Source: Halieaceae bacterium (lineage in GTDB: Bacteria > Pseudomonadota > Gammaproteobacteria > Pseudomonadales > Halieaceae). From it: DNA of 53,567 bases. Under the pieces are notes generated by a model. It had not been told where the DNA came from, did no database searches, and saw nothing but the letters and a program-made list of their open reading frames with translations. Position numbers and translations under genes: made by a program. The stretch's first letter is position 1. Each line of letters opens with the position of its first letter. Of the stretch, positions 25,474-33,678 are shown one piece after another. Location: contig DPGN01000037.1 in assembly GCA_003523185.1 (NCBI GenBank), forward strand, positions 1 to 53,567. The letters are read 5' to 3'.

Positions 25474-27024
25474 TCATGAATCAAGAACCCCACGACTCGC
25501 GAGATCACCTACAACGCTCACGCGTATGCGCGAGGTATCCGTCGCCATGTAGGGAATATCGACTTCTTCAACGTTTACGATGTTGATCGTCGCCGAATCG
25601 GCTCCTGCGGCCAGTGCTTTTTCGGATGCTATTGCAGTAAGGTTCTCAATAACGATCTCACGACTGTCAGCACCAGCGACCCGCATGCCCTCGGCTTCTC
25701 CACTCACCTGAGCGATGGAAGCACCAATGGCATTCGCGACATCCGCATTATCAGGACGCACAATGGGACAACCCGCTAATGTGTTGCCCGGTATGAGCGG
25801 CGCTCCGCCGCCAACGAGGATCACGGGCAAGACGGCCCCACCGGGCTTCATCAAGTCAACCGTTGCTGCCAGTCTCTCCACAATCAATGAATCAACCGCC
25901 TCACACACCTTTGCTTCCACCAGCTTGGAGCGCGATGCATCGGAGATCGAAAGCCGGCCTTGTGAGACAGCCACATCCGTAAGAGTCATTGCGGACCCGC
26001 CAAAACACAGCGCCTTCTGACGTAGCTCACGGGCAACCGACTGAGGTCCACAACTTTCGCCGTGAGGGCCAATCAAACTGCCACCGCCCAGTCCAATGGC
26101 AATGACATCAGGCATGCGAAAGTTCGTACGCGCACCTCCCACATCGATCACAAGGTTGGACTGACGAGGAAAACCGTTCTTGAGAACACCAATATCCGAC
26201 GTGGTGCCACCCACATCAATAACAATGGCGTCAGCTAGCCCCGTCAGCGCCCACGCACCGCGAATGGAATTCGTGGGTCCGGAAGCAAACGTCAGTGCTG
26301 GGAATTGCCGGACGCGCTCCAGATCAATCAGGGTTCCATCGTTCTGGCTGACATAAACAGGGCACTGCAGTCCTAGCTTTTTACTGGATTCGACCAATGC
26401 GTTCGCGACGCGGTCAGCGAAGTCCAGAAGTGAGGCATTCAAAATGCTCGCATTCTCTCGCTCGATCAGACCCAGCCCACCCATCACGTGCGACGGGAAG
26501 ACTGTGATACCAGGTAGTGAATCAGCCAAGCGCGCTACTAATCGATCTTCTTGCTCAGGCTGGGTGGGCGAGAAGGCACAGGAAACAACCACCGCCGCAG
26601 GCTGTGTATTGGACAGTGTTTGGGTGAGCTCAGTGAGCTCCCGCTCCTGCAGCTCAGACAGGGGGCGTCCGTCATAGAGGTGTCCGCCGTGAATCAAGTA
26701 GCTACCGCCATCGGTAGCCTCCGCGAGATCCTGAGGCCAGTCGGCACGCGGCATAAGCCCACGGCCCGCCGGCAAGCACACGCGGACTGCCGCAACGCGC
26801 GACAGCTGCTTTCGCTCCACCACTGCATTGGTGAATTGCGTTGTCCCGATCGTCAGGAGATCGATGGCTGCAGGGCTCTGCCTATCTAGGACACTCGCCA
26901 GAGCTGCTTCAATGCCGGAGGCGACGTCCTCGGTGGTCGTTGCCTTTACCCGAGCAATGACCCCACTGCCATCCATCAGGACAGCGTCGGTATGGGTGCC
27001 ACCAACGTCTAAGCCAATGCGCAT
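25474..27024 (-). CDS. Hydantoinase/oxoprolinase family protein (short HyuA-like)
   Basis: 516 residues. N-terminal MRIGLDVGGTHTDAVLMDG is the actin-like ATPase phosphate loop, followed by TIGTTQFTNAVVERK. A second phosphate motif is seen in IVIDVGGTTSDIGVLKNG, and GLGGGSLIGPHG is a conserved glycine loop. The family opens five-membered cyclic imides or amides with ATP. It is clearly shorter than the roughly 680-residue HyuA subunits and there is no HyuB-type partner, so it belongs to the short group found beside DUF917 genes. It starts one base after the permease stop (TAA-C-ATG), so expression is tightly coupled. The likely substrate is a hydantoin-like heterocycle imported by the permease. 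Confidence 0.9.
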   Translation of the reverse strand: MRIGLDVGGTHTDAVLMDGSGVIARVKATTTEDVASGIEAALASVLDRQSPAAIDLLTIGTTQFTNAVVERKQLSRVAAVRVCLPAGRGLMPRADWPQDLAEATDGGSYLIHGGHLYDGRPLSELQERELTELTQTLSNTQPAAVVVSCAFSPTQPEQEDRLVARLADSLPGITVFPSHVMGGLGLIERENASILNASLLDFADRVANALVESSKKLGLQCPVYVSQNDGTLIDLERVRQFPALTFASGPTNSIRGAWALTGLADAIVIDVGGTTSDIGVLKNGFPRQSNLVIDVGGARTNFRMPDVIAIGLGGGSLIGPHGESCGPQSVARELRQKALCFGGSAMTLTDVAVSQGRLSISDASRSKLVEAKVCEAVDSLIVERLAATVDLMKPGGAVLPVILVGGGAPLIPGNTLAGCPIVRPDNADVANAIGASIAQVSGEAEGMRVAGADSREIVIENLTAIASEKALAAGADSATINIVNVEEVDIPYMATDTSRIRVSVVGDLASRGVLDS

Positions 27025-27025
27025 G

Positions 27026-28294
27026 TTACTGACGCACCCAACCGAGCCGTGCAGCGATCCAGTAGAGCACCGCCGTCGTTAACATGGCATCCAGCGCGGC
27101 AACACGGGTCACACTGCCAATGAAGCCCTCGGATGCAGCAAGTGCAATTGAAGCGCCCATGAACCACGCAAGCAAACCCCACCGATTAAGCGGCTGATTA
27201 TCTGCGACCTCAGTGACCCGATAAGCCTCAGGCCGAGCGATGAAGTGATCAACAATAATGACGCCGGCAACGGGAATAAAAACGACCGACAAATAGAAAA
27301 GAAAGGTCACAAAACTATCGAGAATGTTCATGAGACCGGCCGTCACACCAATGACCCCCAAAACAACCGTGATGTTGCGCGCCGATAAACGGGGAAACGA
27401 CGCGGTTACGCCCAAAACAGCACTGTAAAGATTGAGTGCATTGAGCACCCAAGAGCCCGCGATAATGATAATGAAGGCCCCAAGACCTAAACCCAGGGTG
27501 AGCATGATGCTAATGATGTCTTCGGTGCCCAGAACCATCGCTGCGCTCGCAGCCACCCACATCACAAAGGGCTGCGCGATCATGTAACTGGTCCCACTGG
27601 TCAGCAACGCCCCGCCGGAGGTGCGCAAAAAGCGTGTTATGTCGGGCATGATGATGGAGCCAATCACAATAGAGCCGACAATGGCCGAAATGCCCACACC
27701 GAGGCTCATCTCACCCTGAGACGCTGAAACTACGGGTGCTGCTTGGCTGGTCGCTGTGACCAATAGAGCCATAGCGACGAAGGCCAGTACTGGAATCATC
27801 AGCGTTGAGACCAGATTGATCGCCCGAAACCCAATGATGGTCGTCACGGTAATCAAGAGACTTGCCACAATGGTCACCAATAACTCCGGCGGAATGATGC
27901 CAAATAGCTCGTTAGAAAGACCCGCAATGGCAAGCCCAAAGAGATTGAGGTTGATACCAAACCAGCCCAATAAGGAAATGGAGAACGCGAGATTCACAAC
28001 GCGAGCGCCAGCATCTCCAAAGGCCAGTCGAACCAATAGGTATGAGTTAAAGCCAGTTCGTGCGCCAATTGAACCCATCAGCCAGCCGATCAGAAAAATC
28101 ACCACGGCGCCGCCCAATATAGCCGCCAAGGTAAGATCTGGGCCCACTCCACTCGACACTTCAATGCCCGCGATGAATGTGGGGAGCGAGAACGACACCA
28201 TCGACGCCACGGCAGCCACTCGGAAGGCCGCTACACGCGCATCGGTTGGGACTGCGTGAGTCGAAAATTCATCGTGCTCGGGAAGACTGCTCAT
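27026..28294 (-). CDS. NCS1 family nucleobase/hydantoin permease (CodB-like)
   Basis: 422 residues with about twelve hydrophobic segments, for example AAILGGAVVIFLIGWLMGS, LLVTIVASLLITVTTIIGF and ITVVLGVIGVTAGLMNIL. The early segment SFSLPTFIAGIEVSSGVGP and LLGWFGINLNLFG match TM1-TM3 of cytosine-permease-type NCS1 symporters. These import cytosine, purines, allantoin or hydantoins with a proton or sodium ion. It is the first gene of the unit with the short hydantoinase and the DUF917 protein, which points to a cyclic ureide or hydantoin rather than cytosine (inference). A terminator for the upstream TonB receptor separates it from that gene, so it should have its own promoter in the 296-base gap. 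Confidence 0.88.
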   Translation of the reverse strand: MSSLPEHDEFSTHAVPTDARVAAFRVAAVASMVSFSLPTFIAGIEVSSGVGPDLTLAAILGGAVVIFLIGWLMGSIGARTGFNSYLLVRLAFGDAGARVVNLAFSISLLGWFGINLNLFGLAIAGLSNELFGIIPPELLVTIVASLLITVTTIIGFRAINLVSTLMIPVLAFVAMALLVTATSQAAPVVSASQGEMSLGVGISAIVGSIVIGSIIMPDITRFLRTSGGALLTSGTSYMIAQPFVMWVAASAAMVLGTEDIISIMLTLGLGLGAFIIIIAGSWVLNALNLYSAVLGVTASFPRLSARNITVVLGVIGVTAGLMNILDSFVTFLFYLSVVFIPVAGVIIVDHFIARPEAYRVTEVADNQPLNRWGLLAWFMGASIALAASEGFIGSVTRVAALDAMLTTAVLYWIAARLGWVRQ

Positions 28295-28538
28295 GGTTGC
28301 TCTATCTCATTAGGGTGGCCGTCATGTACGCAGGTTCGATGGAACCTCGCCAACAACTGACTCAAATGCCGGTCATCCAAGCGTTTCTGACGCCAGATCT
28401 AACCCAAAGAAACCAGTTAATGGGTATATGAACTACCTGCGTAGCATCATGCGTTTCGCCGCCCCGTGAGGCAACACCAAAGCTGAAGATGTGCATTCCT
28501 TTTTGAGACTAAAAAGTTCAAGTATGCGATGTTTCGGG

Positions 28539-28570
28539 CAAAGAAAAGCCCGCAGTTTTCGCTGCGGGCT
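28539..28570 (-). terminator. Intrinsic terminator after the second TonB receptor
   Basis: Arms AGCCCGCAG (28547-28555) and CTGCGGGCT (28562-28570) around a six-base loop. Read on the minus strand the hairpin is followed by TTTTCTTT. It ends the receptor transcript 20 bases after its stop. Confidence 0.9.
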
Positions 28571-28590
28571 CTTGACCGATTGGGCAGTTC

Positions 28591-31500
28591 TTACATTGAG
28601 TAAGAGAAGCCCAGAACAAAGGTACGACCGCGTGGACCGACCGGCCATGCGGTTTGCGTCGAATACGGCGTCTCATCTGTCACGTTGTTCACTGCAGCGA
28701 ACAACGACGCAGACTCATTCAACTGGTAGCGACCGTTGATGTCAGTAACCACCATAGAAGAGAAGAACCCATCGTCGCCGTATAGTGCCTGACTGCCATA
28801 TAGGCCCAATACCCGCTCAATAGAATCGACCGCTTGCTTACTCTGGTAGACCGCTTGCACGCCTACAGAAAGACTGCCTCTATCTAACCCTATATTGAAG
28901 GTCGCGGTCTCCTTGGGCACACCAATCTCCATCACACCTGGATTCACATCGCTTGCATCCAATGGGTTGAAGAAGCGGTTAAGTGCATCCTGCTTCGACC
29001 CTGCCATTCGGAGGTTTACAGCTGTTTCGCCAATATCAAAGCCATAGGCAACTGATACGTCGATACCGTCAGCCTCCAACTTGGCGTAGTTTATGGTTTG
29101 TGTGGTCAGATCGGATAGACCACCATCTGCACGTCGCTCAAAGGAGTCACAGAAGTCCAAATTTGGGTAGCTATTCGAGTCGTAACACCCGTTCAAGATA
29201 TCGCGAGCACCCACCGCAGAGATGGCATCTTCGATGGTCACATCCCAGTAGTCGACCGTAATCACCAATCCATCAAGGATGGCGGGTGTTAAGACAAGCC
29301 CAATGGTTTGTGTGTCGGCTGTTTCTTCAACCAGGTTTGGATCACCACCCGAGCGGCCGTAGAACCGCGCTGAAAGAGGGTTCCTCCAGCAGTAGATGGA
29401 GCCATCGCACTCTGGACGCTGCGGATCCACCTGGAAAATGGTTTCATCCGACACACCCAGGGCGGTCAGCGCAGCGATGCAGTTTGCCTCTCTGGCATCA
29501 GAGCCCGCTCCAATTTCATCTCGGTCACACGGATCCACACTCTTGCCAATTGGGAAAGCCAGCAAAGGATCGAAGAGTTCTGAAATATTGGGCGCTCTGA
29601 CAGCTTCAGAGCTTGTCGCACGAAGCCGGATTTGATCATTGGGGGCCCAGGTAGCGCCCAGCTTCCAAGTCGTTGCCGATCCCAATGTAGAGTAGTCGGC
29701 CACACGAACAGCCGCATCGACGGTGAGCTCTTTCGCCCATGCACGATCAATCATAATGGGAAGGCGAACCTCGGCAAAAACGTCTGTCACGTCGTAACTT
29801 CCGCTGGTATTCAACCGCTCAGTGTTATCGAAAGACGTCAGGTCATAGAGCCACGGTGATACATCATTGACATTAGCTCCCGCCGTGTACGACGTCCCCT
29901 CAGGGAGAATACCCAGCAACAGAGGATCCAAGCGATCATCACTCGACTCATCACGATACTCGACACCAGCCGCGTAGCCCAAAGGCCCATCAAGGAGTGA
30001 TGAGGCAACATCGAACGACCCGACCGCAGTCATGTTGAGAACCAACTGCTCGATCTCCAATTCACTTTTTACTTGGGTACTGATGAAGTCCTGTGCCTCC
30101 GGACTCGCTGCGTAGGTTCCAAATGGGTTCAGAGGCTGGCATTGACCGTCCCCCGGTGTGAACGTGTAGTACTGGTTGCTGGAGTAACCGCCTGTTTCAG
30201 TGAAGAAATTCGACGCGCCGAAGTAGTCGACCGGATAGAACGCCGCACCTTCAACATCAGAACGACATACTGCGTTGCCGTTTTCATCTATTATTGAATC
30301 CATAGCTGCATAAAATCTATCCAGCATGATCGTTGTCGATTTGGATTCAGTCGTGAAAGTACCATGGTTCACCGAAAACTCGATTTGGTGATCGTCCGCA
30401 ACTTGCCACTCTACCCCGGCGACAATACGAGTCGTTTCGCGCGTGTATTCCGATGGATCATTATCGCTCCAATCGAGTGGGTCCTTCGTGAAGACCAGGT
30501 AGGGATAGCCTTGAGCAGCATCTACAAGATCAAACAGGCCCTGGAGCTCCACTGGCACAAAGGCGTTGTCTTGGGTAATTTCTAGCGTGTCAAAGAAACC
30601 GTCAATCTCCGAGAAAGTCTCGCTTTCTGCCTTCACGTATTTGGTTTCTAAGAACCCGCGTAGGGTATCCGAAAATTCGTAATTTAGATTGAAGTTAACA
30701 ACCTGTCGGTCTGTCTTTGGATATAACGAGTCGCGATTGAAGGTAATGCGCCCTCCGTCCCCGCCCGTACTGTAGAGACCATCGATGATTGTTCCATCCT
30801 GGTTGACCCGGACAGTGCCATCCGGGTTTGTCAACCAACACCCCGCGTAGAAACCTTCGCGACCACCCTCAGATTCCTGACAATCCGGGATACCGTTACC
30901 GTTGATATCAACGTAGGTCAGCTGACGAGTTGGGTAATCGATGTCCCAATCAAAGTCCAAACCCGGTGCGATCGAACCTTCTTGAGACGTCAACCAGAAC
31001 CGCGGATCATCTACTACGGCACGCGGTGGACCATTTGGATCGGGGTTAGGGAGTGTGGTCGAGATACCGTTATCGCGCGACCAAGACCGCTGACCCGCTG
31101 TAATTCCGGCATCGGTCTCAGCTGAAAAAGTCACCACGGCGTTACCACGGCCGCCTGCGAAGTTAGTACCCCACGAGAGATCCAAAATGGTTGTTTCACC
31201 AGCGCCCGCCTCGGGTCGACCCGCTGACATATCAATCTGCAACCCCTCGAAGTCGTCTCTTAAAATAAAGTTGACCACGCCAGTGACCGCATCCGCCCCA
31301 TAGACCGCTGATGCACCACCCGTGGTGACCTCAACGCTCTTGACCAAGGCGCGCGGAATCGTTCCCACATCAACTGCCTGGCTGCCTCTGAATCCAGCGA
31401 CGTGCCTACGTCCATTGACGAGAGTAAGTGTCCTTGCGGAACCCAAGCCACGCAAATTCAAACTGTTGGCACCTGTCGATGAATTCTCGGCCGTAGTTGA

Positions 31501-31740
31501 GGAAACAAGTGCAGGGATATCAGCGACGATATCGGCAATGTTGATTTCACCCGAGTTGCGGATGTCTTCTTCGGTGACAGACTGAATGGGAACTGAAGAA
31601 ATGGCGTTAGAGTCAACCGGAATGCGGGATCCCGTAACGATGACTTCTTCCAACTCTTCCTGGGCTGAAACCGCAGGTGCTGCTGTAGCGACGGCGACTG
31701 CCAATGCAAACCCAGGCTTCCGAGACAATGACTTAATCAT
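28591..31740 (-). CDS. TonB-dependent outer-membrane receptor (large)
   Basis: 1049 residues. Signal peptide (MIKSLSRKPGFALAVAVATAA..VSAQ), TonB-box-like ELEEVIVTGSRIP, plug domain with LNLRGLGSARTLTLVNGRR and VEVTTGGASAVYGADAVTGVVNFI, then a 22-strand-type barrel. The last residues are FVLGFSYSM, ending in Met rather than the usual aromatic. AAAGGA lies 7 bases before ATG. VTGSRI-type receptors with long Cys-containing loops (several paired Cys such as PDCQESEGG and AGCW) are common in Alteromonadales and Cellvibrionales for peptides, carbohydrates or other large nutrients. It sits upstream of the permease-hydantoinase operon on the same strand, but a terminator intervenes. Substrate unknown. 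Confidence 0.95.
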   Translation of the reverse strand: MIKSLSRKPGFALAVAVATAAPAVSAQEELEEVIVTGSRIPVDSNAISSVPIQSVTEEDIRNSGEINIADIVADIPALVSSTTAENSSTGANSLNLRGLGSARTLTLVNGRRHVAGFRGSQAVDVGTIPRALVKSVEVTTGGASAVYGADAVTGVVNFILRDDFEGLQIDMSAGRPEAGAGETTILDLSWGTNFAGGRGNAVVTFSAETDAGITAGQRSWSRDNGISTTLPNPDPNGPPRAVVDDPRFWLTSQEGSIAPGLDFDWDIDYPTRQLTYVDINGNGIPDCQESEGGREGFYAGCWLTNPDGTVRVNQDGTIIDGLYSTGGDGGRITFNRDSLYPKTDRQVVNFNLNYEFSDTLRGFLETKYVKAESETFSEIDGFFDTLEITQDNAFVPVELQGLFDLVDAAQGYPYLVFTKDPLDWSDNDPSEYTRETTRIVAGVEWQVADDHQIEFSVNHGTFTTESKSTTIMLDRFYAAMDSIIDENGNAVCRSDVEGAAFYPVDYFGASNFFTETGGYSSNQYYTFTPGDGQCQPLNPFGTYAASPEAQDFISTQVKSELEIEQLVLNMTAVGSFDVASSLLDGPLGYAAGVEYRDESSDDRLDPLLLGILPEGTSYTAGANVNDVSPWLYDLTSFDNTERLNTSGSYDVTDVFAEVRLPIMIDRAWAKELTVDAAVRVADYSTLGSATTWKLGATWAPNDQIRLRATSSEAVRAPNISELFDPLLAFPIGKSVDPCDRDEIGAGSDAREANCIAALTALGVSDETIFQVDPQRPECDGSIYCWRNPLSARFYGRSGGDPNLVEETADTQTIGLVLTPAILDGLVITVDYWDVTIEDAISAVGARDILNGCYDSNSYPNLDFCDSFERRADGGLSDLTTQTINYAKLEADGIDVSVAYGFDIGETAVNLRMAGSKQDALNRFFNPLDASDVNPGVMEIGVPKETATFNIGLDRGSLSVGVQAVYQSKQAVDSIERVLGLYGSQALYGDDGFFSSMVVTDINGRYQLNESASLFAAVNNVTDETPYSTQTAWPVGPRGRTFVLGFSYSM

Positions 31741-32049
31741 CTTAGCGTCCTTTCATGGTGTATGCGCTAGATCCTTCCGTGGGGATGGACCGCACATTTT
31801 CTTTAGTTATCCGGCACGAACGTGCCCGCGTTACATCTCGCACGCGCCAGTATATAGCTGTGCGCAAATGTGACAAGCTAAGGGCGCACCAACAGAAAAA
31901 TTATCAATTAAAACAATGACTTGTGATTTCTCATGCTGATAAAATTTCGACAAAAAGCCCCAAATTGGTGAGGTTGGGTTGAGACATGCACCGAGTTGGT
32001 GCCGAACACCATTCCATGTGCCGCCAATTAAAAGTGGCTCGCAGCGTCG
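31741..32049. other. Intergenic region upstream of the second TonB receptor
   Basis: No gene is visible. The part from about 31890 to 31950 is AT-rich and probably holds the receptor promoter; the transcript leader would cover 31741-31880. I see no convincing -35/-10 pair and no riboswitch-like fold. Confidence 0.4.
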
Positions 32050-32478
32050 TCAAATGCCCTCTGCCGCTGCAGATAACAGTGTCAAACAAGCCACCGCACG
32101 CTCGCCCGCGGTCTGCGGAACAAAGATGTGATCGTGATAAAAACCCGCTACTACGTTGGCGCTAATCGCCTCAGAGGCAAGCGCTTGTGACACCGCGGCA
32201 GTAAGCCCCACCGCCTCCAAGCTCGAGTGAATGTTGAGGGTGATGCGAGCCATGGGCTCACTGCAGACATGAAACTCCTCAGCTCTTACCCATGGGACAA
32301 TCAGGGTCGTGCCTTCAGTTTCCCTAAACGTCGCTAGCGCATGCTCCTCCACATACTCGCTTGAGACCTCACCCACCGACACGAATGCCCATACCTGATC
32401 ATCCAGAGAAGGTGACATCTGCGCAATCAAGGTCAGCAGATCTGACTCGCCCGTGCTCACAACTTTATTCGTACTCAT
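32050..32478 (-). CDS. ACT domain-containing protein (tandem ACT type)
   Basis: 142 residues. The central and C-terminal segments ITLNIHSSLEAVGLTAAVSQAL and SANVVAGFYHDHIFVP, followed by ERAVACLTLL, match a small family with two ACT-like beta-alpha-beta folds. The N-terminal half (DLLTLIAQMSPSLDDQVWAFVSV) supplies the first ACT-like unit. Members are thought to bind amino acids and have no catalytic motif. It is a stand-alone gene with no good ribosome site. It ends before the long gap upstream of the TonB receptor and is divergent from a broken hydrolase gene. Role unknown. Confidence 0.75.
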   Translation of the reverse strand: MSTNKVVSTGESDLLTLIAQMSPSLDDQVWAFVSVGEVSSEYVEEHALATFRETEGTTLIVPWVRAEEFHVCSEPMARITLNIHSSLEAVGLTAAVSQALASEAISANVVAGFYHDHIFVPQTAGERAVACLTLLSAAAEGI

Positions 32479-32601
32479 TTACGACAATCCTGATGAAATC
32501 AGGCCCAACCGTACCACGTGGACCATGACTCGCCACGCAATCGCTTGACCCCTATGGCCTAGCATTCACCGAAGCACTGGCTTAAGGTCGTTACTGGTAA
32601 G

Positions 32602-33048
32602 GTGTCAACGTACTCACTATTGCCAGTAGTCATAAAAGGAACCCGGGAAGCCAGAAAGGCTGCCACGGTATCAACGATCATCAGTCAGCCGAGCGGATCG
32701 CTCGACGAGAAAACGCTGCTTAAAGCCGAAACAGTCAACAGTATGTTCCAAAACAACATTGGTGACATTCAACCAGCGGCGCTCGCAACCTTAATGCCGA
32801 CGCTTAGCAATACCGCCGATATGAGCTTTGGTGAAAAGGCAACGTTTGGTTTGGGATTACTGCTCCACACGGACGGCATAACTGGTGGGCGAAAAGCGAA
32901 CACAGGCTCTTGGGCAGGGCTATTTAACTCTTACTACTGGGTAGACCGAGAGGCCGGCACCTACGGCATCTTCGGCACACAGGTGTTGCCGTTTTATGAC
33001 GGGGTTGCCATCGAGACCTTACTCGAGTTTGAGCAGGCGGTTTATTGA
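32602..33048 (+). pseudogene. Remnant of a beta-lactamase-fold serine hydrolase (C-terminal third only)
   Basis: From about residue 33 the 148-codon frame reads like the end of class C beta-lactamase/EstB-type hydrolases: LDEKTLLKAETVNSMFQNNIGDI, then FGLGLLLHTDG, TGSWAGLFNSYYWVDREAGTYGIFGTQVLPFYDGVAIETLLEFEQAVY. The catalytic SxxK and Tyr motifs and some 250 residues that should precede are missing, and the first 32 residues match nothing I know. No N-terminal part is visible in the 120 bases upstream. It is most likely a decayed gene left by deletion; a short expressed protein cannot be excluded but would be inactive as a hydrolase. Confidence 0.75.
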
Positions 33049-33064
33049 GTAGCTAGAGCCGCTC

Positions 33065-33088
33065 AAAAAAAGGCGCCTGAGGCGCCTT
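33065..33088 (-). terminator. Intrinsic terminator after the cupin gene
   Basis: AAGGCGCC (33070-33077), loop TGA, GGCGCCTT (33081-33088). On the minus strand the stem is followed by a run of T, so it ends the cupin transcript. Confidence 0.85.
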
Positions 33089-33125
33089 CCCAACTAATCA
33101 TTCGGAGTCATGATTTACAGCTAAG

Positions 33126-33599
33126 CTATAGCCCTTCGCCCGACTCCGAATAAATCACCCAGATCTTTCGATACCCCTCGGTTTCCCAGACACCCGTCCA
33201 TTCTTTTGGAATGGTGACCGCCTCACCCGCGTTAATGGTGAGTTGGCTACCATCGTCGGAAGTCAAGGTCACACTGCCTTCAAGGAAAAACATGAACTCG
33301 TCGACGCCGTAGGGCTCGGTAATGTCGAAGCGGGATTTCCCGGCACTATACATGCCTGAGGCAAACTTGCCGTCAGAGGATTTGAGCGAAGTAAGATCGT
33401 GGATCTTGCCACTCGGCGTCTCAGTCACAATGGTATTGGGGTTTTTGAAGGCATAGCCTGCGAGCTCGGTACTCGACAGTTTGGCTGGGTACACCGTATC
33501 AGCAGTCGCCAGAGCGCTGAGGCTAATCAGACTCATCAACGCCACCAGCTTCACCCAGAAACCTCCCTTATTGTGTATGGCAACCCTAGCTCCTTGCAT
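33126..33599 (-). CDS. Exported cupin-domain protein
   Basis: 157 residues. An N-terminal signal peptide (hydrophobic VKLVALMSLISLSALATADT, cleaved near residue 33) is followed by one cupin barrel: DITEPYGVDEFMFFLEGSVTLTSDDGSQLTINAGEAVTIPKEWTGVW. This resembles the cupin_3 group related to ureidoglycine aminohydrolase, with only some of the usual metal-binding His residues (none is visible in GVDEFMFFLEG). It may therefore bind a ligand without metal chemistry. AAGGA lies 7 bases before the ATG. It follows the Tat-exported flavoprotein by 79 bases on the same strand, so both periplasmic proteins may belong to one transcript. Substrate unknown. Confidence 0.82.
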   Translation of the reverse strand: MQGARVAIHNKGGFWVKLVALMSLISLSALATADTVYPAKLSSTELAGYAFKNPNTIVTETPSGKIHDLTSLKSSDGKFASGMYSAGKSRFDITEPYGVDEFMFFLEGSVTLTSDDGSQLTINAGEAVTIPKEWTGVWETEGYRKIWVIYSESGEGL

Positions 33600-33678
33600 C
33601 TTCTTATCCTTCTATCCTTTTTTGCTTTCATCCATTGCTTGCGCTGTAGTGGTGTGACTGTGGCTGTCATTACGCTTG

